NCBI GenBank assembly: GCA_025454075.1
Contig: JALOPD010000203.1
Span: forward strand, 1-6,622
Direction of reading: 5' to 3'
Source of the DNA: Desulfobacterales bacterium
GTDB lineage: Bacteria > Desulfobacterota > Desulfobacteria > Desulfobacterales > UBA2174_A
DNA: 6,622 nucleotides
Part shown: piece after piece, positions 1 through 6,044 of the stretch
How positions within the stretch are numbered: position 1 is the stretch's first letter
Layout: the number at the start of each line of letters is the position of its first letter
The notes under the pieces: generated by a model
Databases searched by the model: none
Seen by the model: the letters and a program-made list of their open reading frames with translations, nothing else
Told to the model about the DNA's origin: nothing
Program-made: the position numbers and the translations under genes

Positions 1-345
1 GCGGCCGAGCGCTTCCAGGTCGCGCCCCTCGATCGCCCTGGCGATGTCGCTGACGGGCAGCGTCATCGCCTTCACGGCCTTCAGCGGGCCGATGTCCTCG
101 ACGCTGATGAAACTTTGGAAGAACTCCTTTTCAATCTCATGATTGAAGCCGATCAGGACCGGTTTGGGCTGGCGTTCGGTCTGCTGATAGTAGATGTGCA
201 GGGCCAGTTCGTCGCCGGTTTTTTTTTCGGCCAGGGACTCCATGACCACGGCCGGGACCAGGACCTCATAGCCCACTTGGTTCGCGAGAATGAGGACGCG
301 ATCGTCTTCTTTCTTGAGGATCTTGCCTAAGAGATAACCAATCAC
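1..345 (-). CDS. ruvA: Holliday junction branch migration protein RuvA, N-terminal 115 residues (3' end outside window)
   Basis: RuvA binds four-way DNA junctions as a tetramer and loads the RuvB helicase for branch migration. The start is a GTG at 345-343, giving MIGYLLGKILKKEDD; an in-frame TAG lies only three codons upstream and a short AGGA sits 4 nt before the GTG, so no longer start is possible. Residues 1-67 match the OB-fold domain: the MIG(x)LxG opening, the NQVGYEVLVP strand (22-31) and LIGF (64-67). Residues 79-97 correspond to the first helix-hairpin-helix, but read VEDIGPLKAVKAM rather than the usual GVGPKLALAIL type. The acidic pin (Glu55/Asp56 in E. coli) aligns with Gln59/Pro60 here, so the usual acidic pair is missing. 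The reading frame is open for all 115 codons to the window edge. It follows ruvC by 25 nt in the same direction. The second HhH and the RuvB-binding domain III are not visible. Identity is firm from the opening motif and the ruvC context; the protein is a divergent subtype. Confidence 0.92.
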   Translation of the reverse strand, partial: MIGYLLGKILKKEDDRVLILANQVGYEVLVPAVVMESLAEKKTGDELALHIYYQQTERQPKPVLIGFNHEIEKEFFQSFISVEDIGPLKAVKAMTLPVSDIARAIEGRDLEALGR

Positions 346-370
346 GGGGTCCTACACCGTCGGCGTGAGG

Positions 371-916
371 TCATTTCCGTGCAACCGAGCGCCGCCGCAC
401 GGGGTGGGAGGCAACGCCGGGCGCCGGTGCCCGTCGGCGTTCCTCGCAGCGGAAGAGCCCGATCAGCGCGAGGCCGAGGGCATCCGCTGCGTGGAAGGGG
501 CGAATCGGGCCGGGGTGTTCAAGGTGGCCGCGTACGGCCTTTTCCAGTTGCCATTTGGACGCATTCCCGTTCCCGGTGAGGACCTGTTTGGCTTCCCTCA
601 CCGGTATTTGAACACAGCTCACGCCGGCGTGAAAGGCGGCGAGCATGACCACTCCGGAAACCTGCCCGAGGGAGATCCCGGACCGGGGGTATTCTTTCAA
701 GGAAAAAACGTCCTCGATCACCACCAGATCAGGGGTGTCATCGGAGAAAAGCTTTTGGAGCCTCGCGAAGATGCATCCCAGCCGCTCGGCCAGGGGAAGC
801 GATTGGGAGGTGGTGATGCACCCAAACGAATACCCCGCCACGCTCACCCCGCGTCCGTTCACCACCCCCACACCGGTGGCCGCGAGGCCTGGATCAATCC
901 CCACGATTTTGGTCAT
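371..916 (-). CDS. ruvC: Crossover junction endodeoxyribonuclease RuvC
   Basis: RuvC is the dimeric resolvase that nicks Holliday junctions symmetrically with two Mg2+ ions. The 181-residue product has the RNase H-like fold signature. The catalytic residues can be placed as Asp8 (GIDPG), Glu68 (VVIEDVF), His142 and Asp145 (HAADALGLAL). His instead of Asp at the third position is the variant seen in Thermus-type RuvC, so the site is intact. Phe71 matches the DNA-stacking Phe69 of E. coli, and Lys110/Lys121 match the basic pair Lys107/Lys118 with the same spacing. The last ~25 residues are a basic, Pro/Arg-rich tail (CEERRRAPAPG onward) beyond the conserved core; overall length is within the usual 160-190 range. 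The ATG at 916 has a GGAGG about 13 nt upstream, which is rather far, but there is no alternative start upstream. It lies 55 nt after cpoB and 25 nt before ruvA and is probably transcribed with both. Confidence 0.96.
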   Translation of the reverse strand: MTKIVGIDPGLAATGVGVVNGRGVSVAGYSFGCITTSQSLPLAERLGCIFARLQKLFSDDTPDLVVIEDVFSLKEYPRSGISLGQVSGVVMLAAFHAGVSCVQIPVREAKQVLTGNGNASKWQLEKAVRGHLEHPGPIRPFHAADALGLALIGLFRCEERRRAPAPGVASHPVRRRSVARK

Positions 917-971
917 GGCGTGGAACCGGCCTCCGGGCCGTTGAAAGCGTCTGCCGGAGGTCGCTCGTCGA

Positions 972-1820
972 TCAGCGGATTTCCTTCAGTTTGTCGGAAG
1001 CGGCCTTGGCCTCGGCCGAATGCGGATATTTTCGAACCAGCTCTTCGAATATCAGCCGCGAGTTCACCTTGTCTCCTAAGGCCAGGAAGGCATGCCCCTG
1101 CTTGAGCAGGGCCCCCGGCACCTTGTTGCCCTTGGGGTACTTTTCGATCACCTTCTGGTATTCGAGAATGGATTTCTCGTAGGCTTTCTCACGGAAAAAG
1201 GTCTCGCCGACCCAGAACTGGGCGTTGTCGGCGTTGCTTGAGCTCGGGTAGCGTTGGATGAGTTCCTCGAAGCCTTTGCGGGCCTGCAGAATGTTGCCCT
1301 GATCGAAGGCTTGCTTGGCCTTGTTGTAAAGCTCTTCTTCGGACGGCACCTTAGCGGAAGATTCAGGCCTTATCCTGGATTCGGGCTTCGCGCCGGCCGC
1401 GGCCGGTTCGAGTTTCAGGTGCTCTTCGATGCGGGTCAGCCGCTGGGCATGCTGGCCGCTGGCGTCCTCCAAGCGAACCAGTTTGTCCTCGCGCGGCCTC
1501 TCCCCGGTCTCGCCGGAGGCCGGCTTGAGGCGCTGCGCATGCTCCATTTCCTCCAGCCGCCCTCGCAGCCCCCGCACTTCATCCCGCAGTTCGTCGATCT
1601 GCGCCCGCAGAGAGGCCGACATTTGCCGCAATGCCGCCTCGTTGGATTCGCGCGCTTTGGCGATTTCCTCGCGCCGCCGGCGCTCCTCGCCTTCACGCAG
1701 TTCGATCTCGCTCAATCGGGAATCGATGGTGGTGACATCGCGGCGAGTCACACATCCAAAAACGGTGGACACGACGATCACCGCAAGAATCATCGGTTTC
1801 CAAAATCCGCTGATGCTCAT
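972..1820 (-). CDS. cpoB: CpoB/YbgF: cell division coordinator, TPR and coiled-coil protein, probable lipoprotein
   Basis: CpoB (YbgF) binds TolA and coordinates Tol-Pal constriction with peptidoglycan synthesis at the septum. I chose the ATG at 1820 (282 residues): it has AAGGG 8 nt upstream and gives a compact signal sequence. A GTG at 1838 would add six residues, but its GGAGG is only 3 nt away. Residues 1-22 are a signal sequence with a lysine followed by a hydrophobic stretch, ending in VFGC, so Cys23 is a plausible lipidation site (Phe at -2 is not ideal). Residues ~30-95 form a highly charged heptad-like coiled coil (ELREGEERRRREEIAKARE), with a shorter one at ~112-136. After a Pro/Ala/Ser linker come about three TPR units at ~162-276, with landmarks AKQAFDQGNILQARKGFEEL, FFREKAYEKSILEYQKVIEK and FLALGDKVNSRLIFEELVRK. 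This is the classic YbgF layout, and its position right after pal supports the call. The enterobacterial protein is soluble periplasmic, so lipidation would be a difference. Two hairpins separate it from pal. Confidence 0.93.
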   Translation of the reverse strand: MSISGFWKPMILAVIVVSTVFGCVTRRDVTTIDSRLSEIELREGEERRRREEIAKARESNEAALRQMSASLRAQIDELRDEVRGLRGRLEEMEHAQRLKPASGETGERPREDKLVRLEDASGQHAQRLTRIEEHLKLEPAAAGAKPESRIRPESSAKVPSEEELYNKAKQAFDQGNILQARKGFEELIQRYPSSSNADNAQFWVGETFFREKAYEKSILEYQKVIEKYPKGNKVPGALLKQGHAFLALGDKVNSRLIFEELVRKYPHSAEAKAASDKLKEIR

Positions 1821-1869
1821 ATCATCTACCCTTATCACGATCCTCCGCCCAAATCCAGCGGCCGATTAA

Positions 1870-1912
1870 ACAGACGGCAAACGACGCAGCTTCGCGTACG
1901 TTTGCCGTCTGT
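1870..1912 (-). terminator. Strong hairpin between pal and cpoB, possible attenuating terminator
   Basis: A perfect 14-bp inverted repeat (ACAGACGGCAAACG at 1870-1883 and its complement at 1899-1912) encloses a 15-nt loop that can form a further 3-bp stem. In the direction of the operon the stem is followed by TTTAATCGGC, a short and interrupted T-tract. The structure lies between the pal stop and the cpoB start. A partial intrinsic terminator that lowers cpoB/ruv expression relative to pal, or an mRNA 3'-end stabiliser, would both fit; the weak T-tract makes full termination unlikely. The plus-strand side has no T-tract. Confidence 0.55.
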
Positions 1913-1928
1913 AAACAAGCCAACTCCT

Positions 1929-1960
1929 GCCGCAGCGACGGTTCTACCGGCCCCTGCGGC
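1929..1960 (-). other. Second hairpin just downstream of pal
   Basis: A 7-bp inverted repeat, GCCGCAG at 1929-1935 and CTGCGGC at 1954-1960, contains a nested CGGT/ACCG stem (1939-1942 and 1946-1949) with a TCT loop. It starts about 14 nt after the pal stop in the transcribed direction and has no T-tract. It could protect the pal message from 3' exonucleases together with the stronger hairpin beyond it. The structure is read from sequence only; function is inferred. Confidence 0.35.
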
Positions 1961-1974
1961 GCGTGGATGACGCT

Positions 1975-2484
1975 TTAGTTGATCACGAAACCATCGTTGC
2001 GGTTCTTGGCCCAGGCTTCCTCGTTGTGCCGGGGATCGATGGGGCGCTCTTCACCATAGCTGATGGTGGAGATCCGCTTGGCGTCGATGCCGAGGTCGAC
2101 CAGGAACTTCTTGGCGGCATCGGCCCGGCGTTCGCCGAGAGCCAGGTTGTACTCGGCCGTGCCGCGTTCATCGGTGTTGCCTTCGATGAGCATCTTGGCA
2201 GCGGGGTTGGCTTTCAGCCACTCGGCCTTTTTCTTCAGCAGAGCCTGGGATTCCAGCTTCAACACGGACTTGTCGAAGTCGAAGAAAATCCGCTCCGTCA
2301 TGAAGGCCGGAACGACAAGTTTGGCCGGGGCGGGAGCCGGGGCCGGGGCGGGAGCCGGGGCCGGGGCGGGAGCCGGGGCCGGGGCCGGGGCCTGGGCTTG
2401 AACTCGTTTCTGACATGACACGGTAAACATGAAAACCGGCATCATCAGCAGCAATGCCACCACAATCCACACCTTCTTTTGCAT
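1975..2484 (-). CDS. pal: Peptidoglycan-associated lipoprotein Pal
   Basis: Pal is the outer-membrane lipoprotein that holds the membrane to peptidoglycan and exchanges between peptidoglycan and TolB. The product has 169 residues. Residues 1-23 are a lipoprotein signal peptide ([15 protein letters not shown]) ending in TVSC, so Cys24 is the lipidation site. Residues 32-54 are an uninterrupted Ala-Pro alternation with 11 prolines, acting as an extended tether. The OmpA-like domain runs from ~62 to the end, with IFFDFDKS (66-73), [20 protein letters not shown] (102-121) and ISYGEERPI. Asp105 and Arg120 are the predicted diaminopimelate-binding pair, with the expected 15-residue spacing. The C-terminus reads NRNDGFVIN instead of the common NRRAxFV form; the first arginine is kept. 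The start is clear: GGAGG lies 7 nt upstream within AAAAGGAGGAAGAACG, the best ribosome binding site in the operon, in line with Pal being abundant. It lies 45 nt after tolB. Confidence 0.97.
   Translation of the reverse strand: MQKKVWIVVALLLMMPVFMFTVSCQKRVQAQAPAPAPAPAPAPAPAPAPAPAPAKLVVPAFMTERIFFDFDKSVLKLESQALLKKKAEWLKANPAAKMLIEGNTDERGTAEYNLALGERRADAAKKFLVDLGIDAKRISTISYGEERPIDPRHNEEAWAKNRNDGFVIN
2323..2394 (-). repeat. 18-bp tandem repeat inside pal encoding the Ala-Pro tether
   Basis: Three perfect head-to-tail copies of GGCCGGGGCGGGAGCCGG (plus-strand reading) occupy 2323-2340, 2341-2358 and 2359-2376, followed by a degenerate fourth unit (2377-2394) in which GGGAG is replaced by GGGGCC-type sequence. 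Each unit encodes six residues, three Pro-Ala pairs, so gain or loss of a unit keeps the reading frame and changes only tether length. The plus strand carries many closely spaced G4 runs and could form quadruplexes. Confidence 0.9.
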
Positions 2485-2529
2485 CGTTCTTCCTCCTTTT
2501 CGTGTTAGGGATTTTGAGGTTGATGGTGA

Positions 2530-3858
2530 TCAGTCAAAAACACCTGAGGACCATTTGGGGTTCGTTTGCTCGCCATTCAGCAAAAGCAGCCGGCGCTGGT
2601 CGGTTCCGAAAGCGGTCATCACATAAAGCCGCGATGGCCCTTCTCGTGTGGTGCTAAACACGATCAGGCTTCCATCCGGAGACCAGCTCGGCGATTCGCT
2701 GCTGCCTCCGTTTCGGGTCAGTTGCACCGGGTTGCGACCGTCGACGTCAATCACGAAGATTTGCTCAAAACCTCCCACCTGGCTGCTGTAAGCGATTTTG
2801 TCGCCCCGCGGCGACCAGCTGGGTTGCGTGTTGTACTTCCCCTCGAAGGTGAGGCGCCGCTCTGCCCCGTTGTCTAGGTCCAGCACGTAAATCTGGGGAC
2901 CGCCCGTCCGATTTGAAACAAATGCCAGTTTTCTTCCGTCGGGCGACCAGGTCGGCGACACATCGCTTCCGCGGTTGTTGGTCAGTCTTTTAATCATTTT
3001 TCCGGTGCCAGTCAACAAATAAATTTCCTGATCGCCTGAAAAAGACATGGTTGCCGCCAGTTCGAGCCGGTCCGGCGCCCAAGCGGGAGTGATGTTGAGG
3101 CCCTCCTGGGCGATCACGCTTTCCCGCTTGTCGGCCAGATTCCGGATGTAGATATCGGGTTTGCCGCCTTTGTAGGAGGTGTAGGCGAGGTACCTCCCGT
3201 CGCTCGACCAGGACGGAAAAAACGAAATCGAATCGTTGTAGGTCAACCGGGTGGGGTTGTAGCCGTCGAAATCGCAGATGTAGATTTCCTTTTTGCCGGA
3301 GCCGGTGGACACGAAGGCGATCTTGCTGTCGAAGATGCCCTTGTTGCCGGTGAGATAGTAAATCACCTCGGAGCAGAAGCGCAGGATCATTTTCCGGGTC
3401 TCGGCGACATTGCCGGAGTAGCGTTTCCCCAGCGCCTGACGGCTGCGGATCGTGTCGAAGAGCCGCAGTTCCATGGTCACGTTGTCGCCCGTCTGCTCGT
3501 ACACTCCGGTGATCAGAAGCTCGGCGCCGACCACCGTCCAGTTCTGGAAATTGATGTCGGCGGCGGCCACTCCGCTCTTCTGGGGGTCGAAAAGAAAAGC
3601 GCCCCGGTCGAGAATTTTGAAATAGCCCGTAAAATCGAGGCTGCCGACCATCAGGTCCGCGGCCTTTTTTGAATTTTCATCCTCGCGCGGGCCGCCGGTC
3701 TGGTTCTTGAACAGAGGAACGGCGAGCGGAACCTTGCGCAAGAACGGGTTGCGGATGTCGATGTACTGGTAGGTCTCGCTCTGGGCCCAAACGGGCAGTA
3801 TGCTGAAAGCACCGGCCGTGCACACCAACAAGCAGATCACCCAATGCCGCAATCTCAT
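2530..3858 (-). CDS. tolB: Tol-Pal system translocation protein TolB
   Basis: TolB is the periplasmic beta-propeller that binds Pal and is pulled off it by energised TolA. I place the start at the ATG at 3858 (442 residues): AAGGA lies 6 nt upstream and the product begins directly with a signal peptide (MRLRHWVICLLVCTAGAF), probably cleaved after VWA at residue 25. An ATG 13 codons further up has no ribosome binding site and would put a charged stretch ahead of the signal. Residues ~26-170 match the TolB N-terminal domain, including the VGAELLITGVYEQ segment. From ~175 on, PD40/WD40-like propeller blades are visible through repeated LT-x(n)-P-x-WSPDG-x-x-I/L-A/V-F/Y-x-S motifs: PSWSSDGRYLAYTS, PAWAPDRLELAATM, PTWSPDGRKLAFVS, PSWSPRGDKIAYSS and PSWSPDGSLIVFST. 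Length is normal (E. coli ~430). It is followed by pal after 45 nt and preceded by an 80-nt gap with a candidate internal promoter. Confidence 0.97.
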   Translation of the reverse strand: MRLRHWVICLLVCTAGAFSILPVWAQSETYQYIDIRNPFLRKVPLAVPLFKNQTGGPREDENSKKAADLMVGSLDFTGYFKILDRGAFLFDPQKSGVAAADINFQNWTVVGAELLITGVYEQTGDNVTMELRLFDTIRSRQALGKRYSGNVAETRKMILRFCSEVIYYLTGNKGIFDSKIAFVSTGSGKKEIYICDFDGYNPTRLTYNDSISFFPSWSSDGRYLAYTSYKGGKPDIYIRNLADKRESVIAQEGLNITPAWAPDRLELAATMSFSGDQEIYLLTGTGKMIKRLTNNRGSDVSPTWSPDGRKLAFVSNRTGGPQIYVLDLDNGAERRLTFEGKYNTQPSWSPRGDKIAYSSQVGGFEQIFVIDVDGRNPVQLTRNGGSSESPSWSPDGSLIVFSTTREGPSRLYVMTAFGTDQRRLLLLNGEQTNPKWSSGVFD

Positions 3859-3905
3859 GACGGATCCTTCTTCTCCACAAAAGATATGATCATTCAAAGC
3901 TTTTG

Positions 3906-3934
3906 ATAGTAGACCATGTTGTTTGTTTTTTCAA
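3906..3934 (-). promoter_or_regulatory. Candidate internal promoter for tolB-pal
   Basis: On the minus strand, TTGAAA (3934-3929, 5 of 6 to the sigma70 -35 consensus) is separated by 17 nt from TACTAT (3911-3906, 4 of 6 to the -10). It lies in the AT-rich 80-bp gap just after the tolA stop and ~48 nt before the tolB start. E. coli is also known to have an extra promoter ahead of tolB, so the position makes sense. The -10 is mediocre and there is no experimental support. Confidence 0.4.
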
Positions 3935-3938
3935 GCGA

Positions 3939-4868
3939 TCAACGCATGCCTTCCGGTGTAAAACGGATGGCCACCACCACATAGGGGGCTTTGATCGCAG
4001 GCGGGTGCGCCGCCGCCGGGCTGGATTTGACGATGGCCTTGTAGGCGGAATCGTCCAGATAGGAATTGCCGGAGCGCTCGGTGTAGCGGATGTCGGTGAT
4101 CTCGCCGTTGGGCAACACCTTGAAGACCAGTCCCACCTTGAGGCTTTTGTTCCCGCCGGCGAGCTGCGGGGAGAATGCCCAGTTGCGCTCCACCTGGGAG
4201 GCGACGGTCGCCCGGTAGATGTCGATGGGTTCGATGGCGCCCGGTCCGCCTCCTCCGCCGCCGCCTCCGCCGGCCGGACCACCGCCGCCGCCCTGGCCGG
4301 ATGTCGGCGCAGGAGGGTTGGGACGGCCGGCACCCGTTTCGGTCTCCCCGAACTTCTTCTTCAATCGATCGATCGCCGAGGCTACGGAGCTCGTGTCCGG
4401 CTCACTCACCTTCTTCTCGATGCGCTCGATGGCGCGCTCGATCATCTTCTGGGAGTCCTTGGTCGCCTCCTTGAGCGATTTTTTCTCCTTGACCTTGGGG
4501 GTAAGGGACACCTCGGGCTTGGGCGCCTCCGGCACCGGCTTCGGGACCGGCGCGGGCGGGGCCACGGAAACGGCCGGCTTCTCCGGCGCCGGCTTGGGGG
4601 CCTCGACCGGCTTGGGGCTTTCGGACGGCGGGGCGCCGTCGCCGGCCGGCGGTCCGGGCGCCGGTCCCGGGCCGGGCAAGGACACCAGGTTCACGCTGAT
4701 GGCCCCGGGCGGCAGCCGCGGTTTGGAGAAATCCGCCGGGACGTAGAGCAGTGCGGCGATCACCAGCACGTGCAGGCCGATTGATATCGCGAAGGAAGAC
4801 GCCAGGGAGCGCGGCACCGCATCGCCTTCCGCCTCCCGGGATCTGCGTGTAAAGCGTAACTCTTTCAT
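3939..4868 (-). CDS. tolA: Cell envelope integrity protein TolA (TonB-like C-terminal domain)
   Basis: TolA is anchored in the inner membrane, crosses the periplasm and transmits TolQR force to TolB/Pal. The product has 309 residues. A basic cytoplasmic start (MKELRFTRRSR) leads to one membrane segment at ~21-43 that holds Ser29-x3-His33 (SIGLH), the Ser/His pair through which TolA/TonB couple to TolQR/ExbBD. Residues ~53-122 are Pro/Lys/Ala-rich. Residues ~124-173 form a charged helix (AIERIEKKV, AIDRLKKKF). Residues 191-210 are almost pure glycine. The C-terminal domain (~215-309) fits TolA/TonB: IYRATVASQVERNW, VGLVFKVLPNGEITDIRY, LDDSAYKAIVKSSP. The middle region is much shorter than the long Ala-rich helix of E. 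coli TolA (421 residues). The start overlaps the tolR stop in an ATGA, and the upstream sequence (ACGGGG) has only a weak ribosome binding site, so translation is probably coupled to tolR. A TonB paralogue is excluded by the tolQ-tolR-tolA-tolB-pal order. Confidence 0.95.
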   Translation of the reverse strand: MKELRFTRRSREAEGDAVPRSLASSFAISIGLHVLVIAALLYVPADFSKPRLPPGAISVNLVSLPGPGPAPGPPAGDGAPPSESPKPVEAPKPAPEKPAVSVAPPAPVPKPVPEAPKPEVSLTPKVKEKKSLKEATKDSQKMIERAIERIEKKVSEPDTSSVASAIDRLKKKFGETETGAGRPNPPAPTSGQGGGGGPAGGGGGGGGGPGAIEPIDIYRATVASQVERNWAFSPQLAGGNKSLKVGLVFKVLPNGEITDIRYTERSGNSYLDDSAYKAIVKSSPAAAHPPAIKAPYVVVAIRFTPEGMR

Positions 4869-5308
4869 CCCCGTTTCGGTTTCGCCTTCTTGCCGTCCTT
4901 GTCAGGGGCCGCCGGCTCGGTGACCATGCCGAGCTTGTCCACGCCGGCATCCTTGATCTGGGCCATCACCTGGGCCACCACCCCGTAGGGGACATCCCGG
5001 TCGGCCTTGAGATACACTTCCGGGTTGACCCGGCCCTGGAGGATCTTGGCCAGCTTGTCCTGAAGGGTGTCGACGGTCACCTGGAAATCGTTGATGAAGA
5101 CCTGCTGGTCCTTGTTCACCGTGATCATGAGCTGCTCTTCCTTGGTCTCCAGGGCCTTGGCCGTCACCTGGGGCAGCGCCACGTCCAGCCCCTGCACCAT
5201 CATGGGCGCGGTCACCATGAAAATGATCAGCAGCACGAGCATGACGTCCACCAGGGGCGTCACGTTGATCTCGGACATGAAGCTGTCATTGCTGTCGCCG
5301 GACCTCAT
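4865..5308 (-). CDS. tolR: TolR, inner-membrane proton-channel subunit (ExbD/TolR family)
   Basis: TolR forms the stator/motor complex with TolQ that uses the proton motive force to energise TolA. The product has 147 residues. The N-terminus carries the family signature SEINVTPLVDVMLVLLIIFMVTAP; Asp21 in the single membrane helix (~19-37) is the conserved proton-carrying residue (Asp23 in E. coli). The periplasmic domain (~42-130) has the expected ExbD/TolR pattern, LPQV, LMITVNKDQQVFIND and VYLKADRDVPYGVVAQVMAQIKDAG, ending in a Lys-rich tail (KDGKKAKPKRG). Length matches the family (~140). The start lies 23 nt inside the 3' end of tolQ but has its own strong AAAGGAGG site, with 4 nt between GGAGG and the ATG; its stop overlaps the tolA start. 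These overlaps point to translational coupling that balances QRA subunits. Confidence 0.97.
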   Translation of the reverse strand: MRSGDSNDSFMSEINVTPLVDVMLVLLIIFMVTAPMMVQGLDVALPQVTAKALETKEEQLMITVNKDQQVFINDFQVTVDTLQDKLAKILQGRVNPEVYLKADRDVPYGVVAQVMAQIKDAGVDKLGMVTEPAAPDKDGKKAKPKRG

Positions 5309-6044
5309 CCTTCCTCCTTTCCACCCGCAGGATGTCCCGTTCGATGATGTTCAGGAAATCCGCCGAAAAGCTTTGGAACTCGGTCTCGACGATGCGGATC
5401 TTGCTCATGAAATAGTTGAACGCGATGACCGCGGGGATGGCGGCGGCCAAGCCGGCCGCCGTGGCGACCAGGGCCTCCGAGATGCCGGGCGCCACCACCG
5501 CCAGGCTCGCCGAGCCCTTCTGCCCGATCCCGTGAAAGGAGTTCATGATCCCCCAGACCGTTCCGAACAGCCCGATGAACGGCGTGGTGTTGCCGGTCGT
5601 GGCCAGAAACGGCACCATCTGGGTCATGCGGGTCATCTCCGTGTTGATCGCCCGGCGCAGGGCGCGCTTCACGTTGTCGGTGGCCGCGAAACGGGCGCCG
5701 AAGGCGAAGGTGGAGTGCACCTGCGCCGATGCGTCGGCGGGGTCCAGGGATTCGCCGGCCTGGCTGGTCTTCTTCAGTTCCATGTAGGCGATGCGGAAAA
5801 TCCGCGCCAACGGGCTTCCGTGGAGGGCCTTGGCCTTGGCAAACGCGCTTGAGAAATCCCGGCTCTTCCAGAAGTAGTCGCTGAACTCGGCGGACTCCCG
5901 AAAGGCGCGCCGGATGTAGCGGTACTTGATGACGATGATCGCCCAGGAGGTGACCGAGAAGAAGAGCAGCAGCGCCATCACCAACTGAACGACGAGGCCG
6001 GCGCCCCGGATCATGCCGATCAAATCCATCTGTCCTAAATCCAT
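5286..6044 (-). CDS. tolQ: TolQ, inner-membrane motor subunit (MotA/TolQ/ExbB family)
   Basis: TolQ forms the oligomeric channel around the TolR helices. The product has 252 residues with three hydrophobic segments: ~16-40 (GLVVQLVMALLLFFSVTSWA), ~144-168 (FLATTGNTTPFIGLFGTVWG) and ~186-211 (PGISEALVATAAGLAAAIPA). Thr162 (FGTVWGIM) and Thr195 (ALVATAAGL) correspond to the channel threonines 145 and 178 of E. coli TolQ; both are shifted by exactly 17 residues, so the insertion relative to E. coli lies before the second membrane segment. The cytoplasmic loop between segments 1 and 2 is the large one typical of the family. The ATG at 6044 follows an in-frame TAG four codons upstream; AAAGGAGG lies 14 nt away, so the second ATG (codon 6), with AGGA 3 nt before it, cannot be fully excluded. 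It is the first gene of the operon; ybgC, which often precedes tolQ, is absent. Confidence 0.97.
   Translation of the reverse strand: MDLGQMDLIGMIRGAGLVVQLVMALLLFFSVTSWAIIVIKYRYIRRAFRESAEFSDYFWKSRDFSSAFAKAKALHGSPLARIFRIAYMELKKTSQAGESLDPADASAQVHSTFAFGARFAATDNVKRALRRAINTEMTRMTQMVPFLATTGNTTPFIGLFGTVWGIMNSFHGIGQKGSASLAVVAPGISEALVATAAGLAAAIPAVIAFNYFMSKIRIVETEFQSFSADFLNIIERDILRVERRKDEVRRQQ

Noticed and set aside
365..1105. A 246-codon plus-strand frame across ruvC and the end of cpoB
   Set aside because: It spans two well-supported minus-strand genes, shows no recognisable domain and is of low-complexity composition; a shadow frame.
1254..1970. Long plus-strand open frame opposite cpoB and the pal-cpoB gap
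   Set aside because: It is antisense to cpoB, with no ribosome binding site or motif; cpoB on the other strand has TPR and signal features.
2323..2394. Tandem array considered as CRISPR or mobile-element repeat
   Set aside because: The units are contiguous 18-mers without spacers and lie in frame within pal, encoding its Ala-Pro linker.
3886..3903. Short palindromes ATGATCAT and AAAGCTTT in the tolA-tolB gap
   Set aside because: They are 8-bp AT-rich palindromes with no recognised operator match; too short to call a site.
3903..4784. A 293-codon plus-strand frame opposite tolA
   Set aside because: Its Gly/Arg/His-rich runs mirror the Pro- and Gly-rich codons of tolA; no independent coding evidence.
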